A stretch of 64,000 nt of DNA. Source: Bugulina stolonifera (lineage: Eukaryota; Bryozoa; Gymnolaemata; Cheilostomatida; Bugulidae). The translations under genes and the position numbers were made by a program. Location: contig OW285187.1 in assembly GCA_935421135.1 (NCBI GenBank), forward strand, positions 30,995,818-31,059,817. Direction: 5' to 3'. Under the pieces are notes generated by a model that saw nothing but the letters and a program-made list of their open reading frames with translations, was not told the DNA's origin and searched no databases. Below are positions 52,401-63,118 of this stretch, piece by piece; position 1 is the first letter of the stretch, and each line of letters starts with the position of its first letter.

Positions 52401-52534
52401 AAAAAAATAATTTAAAAAAAAATCCTCACTGATTTGCTATCACATAAAAGTAAATGCAGAGGGAATGAGACACTACAGAGAGAGAGTGGGAGAAAGAGAG
52501 TGGGAGAAAAAAGAAAAAAACTAAAGAAAGATGA

Positions 52535-55464
52535 TTAGAGCTTTTCTTCACTGACTCGAAGGTAAGCTTCAGCTTGTGCTATTACCTCTCTGTGATACCC
52601 ATTCTTCTTGAGATGAAAAATGGCAGAGCGGTAATACTCAACTGCTCCAGAGAAAAAAGATGGGGGGAGTCTGCTTCGATCAACTAGTTCACTGACAGTC
52701 TCCTCTTCTATGGGGGTAATAGTGATGGGGTATTAAGATTGAGTTCAGACGAACAAGAAGGAGATTGCGAGCTAAGTAGCTCTCTTCCAAAAGAAAGAGA
52801 GGGTGAAGCTAAAGAAAAGGAAGAAGTGGTAGTAGTAGAAGTAGTAATAAAAGTAGGTATTGAAAGACTAGTAATTGTATTATTAGATCTTCCAAGAGAA
52901 AAAGAGGGTGAATCTAAGAAAAAGAGTGGAGCAGGTGAAGAGGTGGGAGTAGAAGTAGGTATCGAAACAGTGGTAACTGTATCATCAGATCTTTCAGGAG
53001 AATGAGAGGGTGAATGTGAAGAAAAGAGTGGGGGAAAAGAAGCAGTAGAAGGAGTGGTAGTAATGGTAGTAGTAATAGTAGTAGTTGTAAGAGAAGAAGT
53101 AGAGGTGGAAATGTCTTCATTAGTAAGAGAGTTACTGATGGAAGAAGCATCTGAATCAAAATGATGGTGAGAAGGGAGAGGAAATTGTGAAGAGCACACC
53201 CCAGACTTTACAGATCTTTCAGGAGAATGAGAGGGTGAATGTGAAGAAAAGAGTGGAGGAAAAGAAGTAGTAGAAGGAGTAGTAGTAATAGTAGTAGTTG
53301 TAAGAGAAGAAGTAGAGATGGTAATGTCTCCATTAGTAAGAGAGTTACTGATGGAAGAAGCATCTGAATCAAAATGATGGTGAGAAGGGAGAGGAAATTG
53401 TGAAGAGCACACCCCAGACTTTAAAGAGAATGGAGTAGTAGACATCCCCTTAAAGAAGGGAGGGTATACTACCCCACCAACAGTTGTTGGAGTGTATGCG
53501 GGGATGAGTATTTTGGAAGGTGGAGAGTGACCAGTGACCCTTTGCAAAAAGGATATGGTCTTTTTTAATGAATAGATATCGGTTAGAAAGCGTGTGTTGA
53601 ATGAGATGTGTCGGTGACAGGGCTTTCCATCAATATGATGATTAGATGGAAAGTTGTAGTGTCTATTCATCCCCTCATCATCTACTGTTATGTGATAGCA
53701 AAAACAGATTCGGAGCAAAAAATGTTGTTGAATGTGGACACCTCGTCGGTGCCCAACATTCTTATTGCATAAAAAGCAGGGGTCGTCCGATTCAAATGGC
53801 TTTGTTAGTGACATCTCCAGTCTTCTTTTTGTCTCATCACTAACAAAGACATAGAATCTTAGACCCCCCTTACATATCGGCTTTGCTCTGAGTCCTAAAA
53901 AAGAAAGAAAATAACAAGAATAAGTGAGAGAGAACATATGACTTACTTGTAAATCAGAAAAAAAAAAAAAAAAAAAGATTCTAAATAGACAAATAGATAG
54001 CAGATCATTCTTACCTATATCCATCCCATCTACTCCCCCACAGTCCTCAAATAAAGCAATTTCTTCTTCACCTAGTTCTGTTTCTTTTTCATTCTATAAT
54101 GTAAATAAAATGTGCAGAGACTAATTAACAAACTACATTAACATAGTCATTTGTAATATATGGTTTTTGAAGAATTTGATGAAAAAACTAGCACTCTAAG
54201 TACTAAGCAAGTCTACTAAAGCCTGTCTATTTTCTCACATAAAGAGAAATACATCATTAACATAAGAAAACCAGTTGTGATTTATGTTATATTTTTTCAC
54301 ATAGGAAAAGAAAAAAAAGTGTCTTATTGATAAAAATAATACATAAGAAAGAAAGTGCAATACTTATAATAAAAATATCACTAATCTTTAACATCTTAGA
54401 CATGGTAAGAGACTTATAGAATTAGAGAAAATCATACTATGGCTAATTAACATCTGGTTTTAAAAGGAAGCAGTCTCTTTTGACATTCTAGACATGGTAA
54501 GAGGCTTATAGTATAAAAAAGTACATCATCATTATGTGTAACTAACATGTACTTCTGAAGAAATGTCAGTAATCTCCTTTGACATCTTAGAAACCCAACA
54601 CCATAGTGGATTGAAGGTGTAATGCATGTGTGAACAAATAAGATAATAGACTAACCATTTCTGGAGATGGGATTCTTTTCCTTGAGATTCGTCTTCTGTC
54701 TTCCGAATCGTACGTAATCATATACTTCATACCTTTTTTTGATGTTTTAATTTTTCTTATATATTTCTTTCTTTGATATTTAGATGTAGAAGCCTGTAAG
54801 TATATGTAGAGTAATAAACATATACCAAAGCATGAGTCAAGTAGATGGAACTACTAATGCAACATAGTTACTAAAGAAAGAAACACTACAGTGGTATAAC
54901 CACTTATAATAAAGTTTCTAAGCTCTGGTCACACTGATTGTAGTATAGACAGAGCAGATCTCTACACACATGCTCTCATGTTGAGAATCAAAACAGTTTA
55001 ATATATAAGCTTACAACGTTTTTAAGCCCTGGACATACCAAAGGAGAATTTTACCACTACTAAAATATAATTAGCCCCAATGTTAACTCAAATGAGTAAG
55101 TTCATATTAAAATACATATTAAAATAGCTAGGATGTACTAGTATAGCCAGTACAAGTGGTAATAAACTGTTTTGATACTTATTACACTACTAGTGGTATA
55201 ACTACTCATATTGAAAATAAATCTCACCACATATAAAGCTTCTAAGCTCCGGTCACACAAATTGTAGTATAGACAGATCAGATCTCTACATACTTGCTCT
55301 CATGTTGAGAATCAAAACAGTTTAATACATAAGCTTACAAAGTTTCTAAGCTCTGGTCATACCAAGGGAGTATTATATCACTACTAAAATAGAATTAGTC
55401 CCAATGTTAACTCAAATGAGTAAATTCATACTAAAATACATATTAAAATAAGTTTACTCACCAT
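52535..55464 (-). CDS. Element-encoded basic/Cys-rich protein, unrecognised
   Basis: Proposed exons, 5' to 3': 55462-55464 (ATG only), 54656-54793, 54015-54093, 53478-53894, 52535-52707. They join in phase to 269 aa. Visible parts: a strongly basic N-terminus (KYQRKKYIRKIKTSKKG, then RRRISRKRIP) that should act as a nuclear localisation/DNA-contacting segment; an acidic stretch (LGEEEIALFEDCGG); a Cys/His cluster (DDPCFLCNKNVGHRRGVH, then CFCYH and CHRH) that may bind zinc; and a helical C-terminus (SGAVEYYRSAIFHLKKNGYH). I do not recognise the family, and see no DDE/DDD or polymerase motif. The donor at 53477 is only moderate. If intron 4 is retained, the protein instead continues into a Ser/Thr-rich repeat and stops at 52708. 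It is divergent from the ankyrin gene across the word array, suggesting shared control. Confidence 0.6.
52987..53424. repeat. Tandem duplication of about 215 bp
   Basis: Two near-identical copies (52987-53211 and 53212-53424) containing agatctttcaggagaatgag and (tag/tgg)n tracts. They lie in the proposed last intron of the minus-strand element gene, or in its Ser/Thr-rich alternative reading frame. Copies differ mainly in the length of the triplet tract. Confidence 0.9.
54886..55452. repeat. Direct duplication of about 260 bp in intron 1
   Basis: Copy 1 (about 54886-55138) and copy 2 (about 55185-55452) share ordered blocks such as TTGTAGTATAGACAGA, CTCTCATGTTGAGAATC and CCCAATGTTAACTCAAATG. 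Both sit in the first intron of the minus-strand element gene, immediately after its ATG-only exon. Confidence 0.85.
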
Positions 55465-55632
55465 ATTAATTGTTGAGTGATGTTGATTCAGAGAAATTAG
55501 TAAATATCCACAGAGTTGCAAGTCTTTACTAGGTGGTTGAGTGGTAATGATAAAAATCCTCTCTCACGCTTGCTTTTATGGAAATCTCTGTCCAATCAGA
55601 AGTGATTTGGCTTTTTTTAGTCTGATTTATTG

Positions 55633-57064
55633 CATCCCGATGTGATTCGATGTAACCCGATGTAACCCGATGTAACCCGATGTAACCCGATGTAACCCGA
55701 TGTGTTTTTGACCTCCCCGATGTGTTTTCGACCTCCCCCGATGTGATTCGATGTGTCTCGATGTGTTTTCGACCTCCCCCGATGTGATTCGATGTGTCCC
55801 GATGTGTTTTCGACCTTCCCCGATGTGACCCGATGTAACCCGATGTAACCCGATGTAACCCGATGTGTTTTTTACCTCCCCCGATGTGTTTTTGACCTTC
55901 CCCGATGTGATTCGATGTGTCTCGATGTGTTTTCGACCTTCCCCGATGTAACCCGATGTAACCCGATGTGTTTTTGACCTCCCCCGATGTGATTCGATGT
56001 GTCCCGATGTGTTTTCGACCTCCCCCGATGTGATTCGATGTGTTTTCGACCTCCCTCGATGTGATTCGATGTGTTTTCGACCTCCCTCGATGTGATTCGA
56101 TGTGTTTTCGACCTTCCCCGATGTGATTCGATGTGTTTTCGACCTCCCCCGATGTGATTCGATGTGTTTTCGACCTCCCCCGATGTGATTCGATGTGTCC
56201 CGATGTGTTTTCGACCTCCCCCGATGTGATTCGATGTGTCCCGATGTGTTTTCGACCTCCCCCGATGTGTTTTCGACCTCCCCCGATGTGATTTGATGTG
56301 TTTTCGACCTCCCCCGATGTGTTTTCGACCTCCCCCGATGTGATTCGATGTGTTTTCGACCTCCCCCGATGTGATTCGATGTGACCCGATGTGTTTTCGA
56401 CCTCCCCCGATGTGTTTTCGACCTCCCCCGATGTGATTCGATGTGTTTTCGACCTCCCCCGATGTGATTCGATGTGTTTTCGACCTCCCCCGATGTGTCC
56501 CGATGTGTTTTCGACCTCCCCCGATGTGATTCGATGTGTCCCGATGTGTTTTCGACCTCCCCCGATGTGATTCGATGTGTCCCGATGTGTTTTCGACCTC
56601 CCCCGATGTGTTTTCGACCTCCCCCGATGTGATTTGATGTGTTTTCGACCTCCCCCGATGTGTTTTCGACCTCCCCCGATGTGATTCGATGTGTTTTCGA
56701 CCTCCCCCGATGTGATTCGATGTGACCCGATGTGTTTTCGACCTCCCCCGATGTGATTCGATGTGTTTTCGACCTCCCCCGATGTGATTCGATGTGGCCC
56801 GATGTGTTTTCGACCTCCCCCGATGTGTTTTCGTCCTCCCCCGATGTGATTCGATGTGTCCCGATGTGTTTTCGACCTCCCCCGATGTGATTCGATGTGT
56901 CCCAATGTGTTTTCGACCTCCCTCGATGTGTCCCGATGTGTTTTCGACCTCCCCCAATGTGTTTTCGACCTTTCCCGATGTGTTTCGATGTTTCCCTATG
57001 TGTTTTTGATCTTTCCCGATGTGATTCGATGCACTCTGATGTGTTTCCAATGCGCTCCAATGTA
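55633..57064. repeat. 1.4-kb array of about 10-bp GATGTG words
   Basis: The array is built almost entirely from a few words joined head to tail: CGATGTGATT, CGATGTGTCC, CGATGTAACC and a double-length CGATGTGTTTTCGACCTCCCC. The AACC word occurs mainly at the left end (55645-55985). Minus-strand frames of 392-477 codons are open in all three phases because the words contain no stop on that strand; they are not genes. The array lies exactly between the two divergent element genes, each with a CCAAT box near its side (55590 and 57076). Confidence 0.95.
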
Positions 57065-57075
57065 TATGCTGTTAG

Positions 57076-57116
57076 CCAATCAGCTTTATTTGTATCTTTT
57101 TATTCACTATATAAAG
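57076..57116 (+). promoter_or_regulatory. CCAAT and TATA boxes of the ankyrin gene
   Basis: CCAAT at 57076-57080 and TATATAAAG at 57108-57116, about 90 bp before the ATG at 57202. Spacing is that of a core promoter, with transcription expected to start near 57140. Confidence 0.7.
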
Positions 57117-57201
57117 AGAGGTGGAAACAGTAGTTTAGTTAACTCTTTCTAGCTCCAGTCTGTTCTTAATAGAAATTAAAGAAGGTTAGCACACAAATAG
57201 C

Positions 57202-58649
57202 ATGGAAAGTGGATATGGATCAGGCGAGTATAGCAACAAGCTAATGACTCCTATAAACCAAGAGCTGATGAAGGTAACAGTGGAAAGATGTACAGAACAA
57301 AGCAAGTATGAGAATAAAGACTTATTTGAGGGGGTGTCTGAGCTCTTTCTCCAAAAAAGCTTACCTCTAGACTGGCAGAAATGGGATCCTTTAACCGATA
57401 TTCGTAATAAGCTTAGCACACAGTTACTAGAAGAAATTCGTTCTATCTTTTGGGAGCAAGATGGAAAAGATGAAGAGTTGTAAGTTATACATATTTCCAA
57501 CTATTTTTTTTTTTTTTTTGTTTCGTATTGTCTTTTATGATCAAAATAAAATATGATAGACAAATTTCCCATATAACTACCTCTCAACTATGTGAAAAAC
57601 AAATATCATGCTAAATGATGTAGTGAGGTACTAGAAGCAGCCCGAGATAGAGATGAGAGAGCCGTTGCACTCGCGGTATTTGTTGCGAGGAGTCACAAAC
57701 AACTGAATACAAAGAATGCGAATCGGCAGACGTTACTTCACCTAACTGTACAGTCTTATTGTTCGGATTCACTAATTCGCCTCATCATCACAAGGGGAGC
57801 GGATGGAGCAATAGCCGATGCTTGGGGTTAGTGTTTTATAGTACCAATGTTTGCATGCATTGCTTGTTAAAAAATAAAGTGTTGCAAAACTTGTAACAAT
57901 TCGGTACTTATCTATATTGCTAATGTTTATTTGGAAGGTGACACCCCCCTTCACATTGCTGCACATCTGGGTAGAGCTAAGGTTATTCATGCTCTAACCA
58001 CAAGTTTGACCAGAGCAGAAATAAAGCATCCATACTTCAGAGTTCCTTACAAATCACTTCCCCAAGACAATGTACAGAGCTACAATCATGATGGAAGGAG
58101 TGTAGTCCACCTCATTGTTGAAACAGCGCATAGCAGCAAGCATAGAGAGGCACTAAAGGTACTAAAAAAAAATACTCGGGCTGACTTAGATATGAGGGTA
58201 AGTGAATACATTACAGTGGAATAAAAGTAGAGTAGATCGAATTGATAAGTTAGATGGGGAGTTTAATTCTATTCTCTTGTTTGATATTATAGCGAATGGG
58301 AGATGGATACGCCCCATCTCACATTGCCATAGAGAATGAAGACTACGAATGTCTACATACATGTCTAAGATTGGGAGCTGATTCTGAAGTTCGTAACTAC
58401 AAAAGTGAAACCCCTCAACAACTAGCTCACCTCTACAAATCAGCAGATATGGTAAGGGACCAACAACATAAAGAAGTATAGATTTCTTGCTTTGTCCACC
58501 TTGAGTGATATTCGTCTGAGTAAAAAACTAAAATCATCTTGTAGGTAAGACTGTGTCAAGAGTTTGGAGCTGGAGCATATCAATTAGAGTATGCTGAGAC
58601 CGAAGTCGTAAACATTATAGCTCCTACGACTTCTGATGAAGATGAGTAA
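57202..58649 (+). CDS. IkB-like ankyrin-repeat protein carried by the element
   Basis: Five exons: 57202-57479, 57624-57826, 57938-58197, 58293-58451, 58545-58649. They join in phase to 334 aa. After a 93-residue N-terminus come five to six ankyrin repeats: RQTLLHLTVQ, GDTPLHIAAHLGRAKVIHAL (161-180), DGRSVVHLIVE, GYAPSHIAIENEDYECLHTC (252-271) with GADSEVRNY, and ETPQQLAHLY. The spacing, the lengthened loop before repeat DGRSVVHL and the final PxQL-type repeat followed by an acidic end (TTSDEDE) follow the IkB/Cactus plan. By family, such proteins hold NF-kB in the cytoplasm; here that is inference. Residues 2-7, ESGYGS, resemble the DSGxxS phospho-degron of IkB. The stop codon is 18 bp from the right TIR, so the 3' UTR lies in the repeat. 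Alternative: a generic ankyrin protein of unknown role. Confidence 0.78.
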
Positions 58650-58666
58650 TAAGTACCTAAACTCCT

Positions 58667-59849
58667 CTTTTATTTATTCTATTGCTACTATTGTGAAAAG
58701 TTTATTTAATATATTACATAATGCTGACTTAACACATGCACACAACCTTTTATTTATTCTATTGCTACTATTGTGAAAAGTTTATCTAATGTATAATATA
58801 CACTGTCTTAACACATGCACACAGACTTTCTTGCTAATAATAGATATGACATACTCTTTTAAATATGTGTCTTTTATTCTTTCAATTGTGTTTTAACACG
58901 TGTACACAATCTTTTATTCATTCTATTGTCACCATTGCGAAAAGTTTATTTAATGTATTATATATGCTGACTTAACACATGTACACGGTTCTTTATTGTC
59001 AATACAATGTATATCATAGAACCAACCCTTCTTCCCATCAGTGTATTTATAGCCAAGACTTTACACATTTCTTTATTAACAATGCAATGCACATCATAAA
59101 CCAAGCCTTCCGTAGTACTTCTTCTTATCGCTAATGAGAGCTGTAGGCGAAGCGCAGCCGAATTCGCTCGTTTAGATCACAAGCTTTCCGAGTGGGGAGG
59201 CGCGGGAGAAGCGGCGGGCCGCTGCCTAGTCGCTTGGCCCGGTGGATACGGGGCACCGGCGTCGCCTCCACGTGTACGGTCGGCGCCGCACGCAACGTGG
59301 GCGGACGCGGCTTGACCGCCTCAAACGATCGGTCGTTCGGGTGAGTGGGGGTTGCGGGGGGAGGGTGGGCGGCGGTGGAGGAGGGGTGGCGGTGATGACG
59401 GTGATGGCGGCGGCGGCGGTGGCGGCGGCGGCGGCGGTGGTGGTGGCGGCGGTGGCGGCGGCGGTGGTGGGGGCGGTGGCGGCGGCGGTGGTGAGGGCGG
59501 TGGTGGCGGCGGCGACGGCGGCGGTGAGGGCGGCGGTGGCGGCGGCGACGGCGGTGGCGCGGACGGGACGAGGGCGGTGGCGGGGAGTGGGGGAGGAGTG
59601 GGAGGTGGGGGAGGGGGAGGAGGGCGGGAAGGAGGGAGGGAAGGGGTCGTGGCCGGGTTCGGGGTCAAGTGTGCAAATGTTTTTTCGACCAATCAGAAGG
59701 GGGGATTTTGGGGTGACCTTGGCAAGGTCGTGTGCAAAATTTTTGTGCTCTTCTGTGATTGGTTGAAATCGGAAATACCGGCTTGTGATTGGTTGAAAAC
59801 AGGGGTCAATGAGTGCGTGTCTGTCTAGAAGTGCACTGACTATACTACT
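58667..59849 (-). repeat. Right terminal inverted repeat
   Basis: 1,183 bp, inverted copy of 50829-52046 without the left TIR's 36-bp duplication and with small length differences in the CGG/CCG tract (about 59.39-59.57 kb) and scattered substitutions in the AT-rich inner half. Homopolymeric Gly/Ala/Pro open frames across it are not genes. Confidence 0.95.
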
Positions 59850-59996
59850 CTCACATAACACTACAGTAATTTAAATATGTCAATATCTATCCATAACTAT
59901 TATGTGAAAGGACCTAACTATTTATATACTGTAGATTACCAATTGAGACTTGCTTATAACTATGTAGAACTTGCCTTTTTTATACCTGTGTTATGT

Positions 59997-60227
59997 TACA
60001 TTCACACTGCAGTTTATACCAACTACTAGCGGCCAACGCTAACCACAATGTGGTTAACTATTACTATACTATAGCTAGCACGTGTTAGTTAGCGGCGAAG
60101 GTCAAGGTTCAGCATGTTGAACTTGTTGACCCCTACCGCTCACTGGAGCATGTCACTATATAATGTAGTTATGGTTAGCGTTGGTCGCTCGCCGCTAGTA
60201 GTTGGTATAAACGGCAATGTGAATGTA
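59997..60227. mobile_element. Tc1/mariner-type MITE
   Basis: About 227 bp with terminal inverted repeats of roughly 45-50 bp: CATTCACACTGCAGTTTATA at the left and its near reverse complement ending GGTATAAACGGCAATGTGAATG at the right. Both contain ACCAACTACTAGCGG and CCAACGCTAACC (or complements). Flanked by TA on both sides. No coding capacity. It lies only about 145 bp outside the right end of the 9-kb element. Confidence 0.85.
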
Positions 60228-60283
60228 GCATAATGAGGTCAAGGTTGCAGAATTGGTTACAATTAATTTTGCATATGATTAAT

Positions 60284-60420
60284 GACTTATGTCGTTTTAA
60301 GCATCTTTTGTAAAAGGCTGGCCCTAGTTAGATCGGGCCTCGTCCTTATGGCAGACATCTTGTTGCACAGTTTCCAAACGATTCTACATCGTCCTTTTAC
60401 CGAAAACACAACAGTATTAG
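60284..60420 (+). mobile_element. Relic of the 36.4-kb LTR family
   Basis: The stretch CATCTTGTTGCACAGTTTCC, then a CATCGTCCTTTTACCGA segment, is a diverged version of CCATGTTGTTGCGCAACTTCC and TGTCGTCTTTTCCCGA in the solo LTR at 36447-37122. Only the U3-like middle is recognisable, so boundaries are approximate. Confidence 0.5.
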
Positions 60421-63118
60421 TACAGAAGCAACCTCTGGATATCTTGAAAAAAAATAGCCGTTCTAGCAATCGAAGTGGGGCCACATAAAAAAACATGTAT
60501 CTAGATCAGAATTTTGTGCTGATTTCAAATACGAGATTTCTACACCTCCTAAGGTGCCAGTTCTAGGTGTAATGACAAGTTCTAGTACTATTGTACAGAT
60601 TCTATCGATTTCGAAAATTGTTAGGTATAACCAGGACACCACTATCACACACTTCTAATGTGTTTGAGAAACTCTGTTTAAATTACATAATGTAACACTC
60701 AACAAGGGAGCACATTTTAAAATAGCATAAAGTTAGGAACAGTTTGAAAAATATCTGTTAATATCCGCTACTGAACTTGTGAAATTCCTATGAACATACA
60801 AGTCATAGATTTCTACACTATTATCCTACACCTCTCTATCCACATTTCCTACTTGTTTACATCCTACACCAATAGACTAGGCATGAAAAGTTGTGAGCAG
60901 CAACAATAATAATCCAGTTAATGAAAATACTATACCAATTAAAGTGACCTCGGAGACTGAGAGGCCTTTTAGAAGTTGATAAAAACACTCAAATACTGCC
61001 ATCAGAGTTGCTTTCAAAACTTGGTAGAAATGCATTACTTCTGGTTGCATTACTAGATATGCATGCAGGTACAGAACATGTTGCATCAAGGATCTTGAGG
61101 ATGCAGCCTAGGAATCCAGTGGCCAATTCGGTGCTGCTTGGATTAGTCGGTAATGTGATAGTTCACCTTAGAACCGCACCTCCACCTCTGAGAAACTGAT
61201 TGGTATATCAGTTGATAATGTTCATGTACATGTATTAATTCCTAGCTTGCAATTTCATGAGTTTATGTTTCTTGTAGTGCCCAGTGAACGCTTGCAATTG
61301 CCATAGGGGAGTATTTGTTGTTAAATTAGTTATAAGCATTTATCTGCATATTTAGGATATATAGATGTAAGCCGAGATGCATATATATGAGGGCCTACGT
61401 GTATATCTACTAGGAGGTTAAGAAGTACTAAATCATAATTTTTTGAAATTATAGGCCTATAATACATGTCCCTATTAATAGTACTGAATATGCATAATAT
61501 AGGCACTGTAGTTGGGACCCAAGGATGTTAGTAACCTGAAGACTGGGTTTAGTAGGCTTGTACATGTGAATGTTATACAAGCAGTTGGTGTGTTGTAATG
61601 CCCAATTATTATCCTTTACAGTTTTTTATGTTACTTGGTGTTACCATAATTTTGGTTTCAATTATGTGGAAAGCTAGAGGCTCTCACACAAATGTGTTTT
61701 TATGTAAAATGCTCTGTAAGTTATTCAATCAAAAAACACCTTGCCTCTTCCTAATATCTGGCATCATCACAGTCTACCATGCTGACTCTGAGGCTCCCCT
61801 TTGGCATTTTTCTCTTCTTGATCCCCATGAATTTTATCTAATACCCCATCTACGTTTCCTAGATACAACTACATATTGTAAGTAGGCCCCCTACATGTAG
61901 TAACAGCCCAGTGTACAAAGATTACTTGTTTTAACTGCTAGAGTTTGTAAGGAACTTCCTAAGTAGGCATGGTTATGGTTTTGTCTGATCTTTTTATATA
62001 AATTAGCAAATAATGTTTGCCTATGGTGACACAGGACTTTCAGCATGCACACTGTCTGATGGACTTGGTCATTTTATGATTTCGTTCGATTTATTAAATC
62101 TATTGACAATTTGATCACACTTTAAATATAGAGCAGTAACCACATATTATATGTACTTGTGTAGCATGAATATGTAATTCACTTAAAACACCAATAGTTT
62201 GAAATTTAACATCAAAATGTAACATTATTATGTAGTTTATTTCACCTACCACTATTAGTTATGTTCAGTACTAAAAGCAGGAAATAAATAAATTACACTA
62301 CTTATGGACATACATGGCCAATTTGAGAGCCAACGACTTTTTGGTCTACTTCCCTGTTGACATTGCATGTAGCATGATTCATTGAATATTGCTCTCTAAT
62401 ACTGCAAGTAGTCTACGTTATATAGTAGAAGGATGTATGTATGGGTATATTATCTACTGTACATGTATATAGATATAGGTGTATTACATGCACCAAAATA
62501 CCTAGAGTAATGAAGTATTGATGACTTTTAGTTGCTAGAGCCAGTTTGTTCATCAATTTTGAAGAATACTAGTTAGGAAAGTGACACAAGTTCTCCCTGA
62601 GTGAATGTTGAGACCAATTTTCTATATGCAGCACATCAGAACACATTCACACCTATTCCCCACTTTTGGGGGTTAATATGGTGAAGAGAATAACTGGTGT
62701 GTCTTTGATATTTTCACAGCAGTAAAACAAACAACTATCCATTGTTGTAGCTGTTGTATTACCTCAGTCTAACATATTATAAACATCCCACAACTCAATT
62801 CATATAACCATTAGGGTATTATAGCAGTAGCAATCCTAAACAACAATATTATAACTACATGTATCTAGTATTACTAGTCATGTCTAGTAATACTAGTAAC
62901 TGCTATTTGGCCATGTGCAGCTGTTATTATTGTGGTTACTATAGAAACCCGCAGGCACAACCACTTCTAATTGGACAGTGTTTACCGTTAGTTACGCATG
63001 AGCACTAACACTAAAGCAATCTTTTCCGGCTTATCAATGGCGATCTGACAAATGTTTGTTATTTTTACTTGCACGATAAATCAATTGACCACAAGAACTA
63101 TACTGGCACTATGTGAGG
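60421..63118. other. Intergenic, no supported gene
   Basis: About 2.7 kb of AT-rich sequence with acatgta and taggccta words. Open frames at 60877-61089, 61008-61199 and 61598-61885 have no recognisable domain or splice support. Confidence 0.4.

Larger units (their letters stand above)
50829..59849. mobile_element. 9.0-kb TIR element carrying an IkB-like ankyrin gene
   Basis: Bounded by inverted repeats that begin AGTAGTATAGTCAGTGCAC at 50829 and end with the exact reverse complement at 59849. It is flanked by an identical 6-bp direct duplication, CTCACA, at 50823-50828 and 59850-59855. Contents in order: left TIR (50829-52046); subterminal repeats; a minus-strand five-exon gene (52535-55464); a 1.4-kb word array (55633-57064); a plus-strand five-exon ankyrin gene (57202-58649); right TIR (58667-59849). 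A 6-bp duplication and AG...CT ends are the rule in Polintons/Mavericks, but none of their genes (protein-primed polymerase, integrase, ATPase, protease, capsid) is seen, and 9 kb is short for them. It is therefore probably a non-autonomous derivative or an unnamed family. The TIRs are nearly identical, so the insertion is young. Confidence 0.9.

Noticed and set aside
52708..54024. Continuous 438-codon minus-strand frame as the gene product
   Set aside because: Its first residues run through a poly-T acceptor tract. Upstream and downstream exons join in phase only if its ends are removed by splicing. The Ser/Thr-rich part is kept as an alternative.
55529..57060. Three overlapping minus-strand reading frames of 392-477 codons
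   Set aside because: All three phases are open only because the ~10-bp words lack stop codons on that strand; the peptides are frame-shifted versions of one repeat.
50829..59849. Full Polinton/Maverick or adintovirus
   Set aside because: The target duplication and ends fit, but no polymerase, integrase, ATPase, protease or capsid gene is visible and the length is too short; only a derived or unrelated element is claimed.
50829..59849. Inverted duplication caused by assembly error
   Set aside because: The exact 6-bp direct duplication at both outer ends and the small differences between TIRs argue for a real transposed unit.
61598..61885. 95-codon plus-strand frame with a hydrophobic start
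   Set aside because: No known family and no supporting exons; hydrophobic peptides are common by chance in AT-rich DNA.
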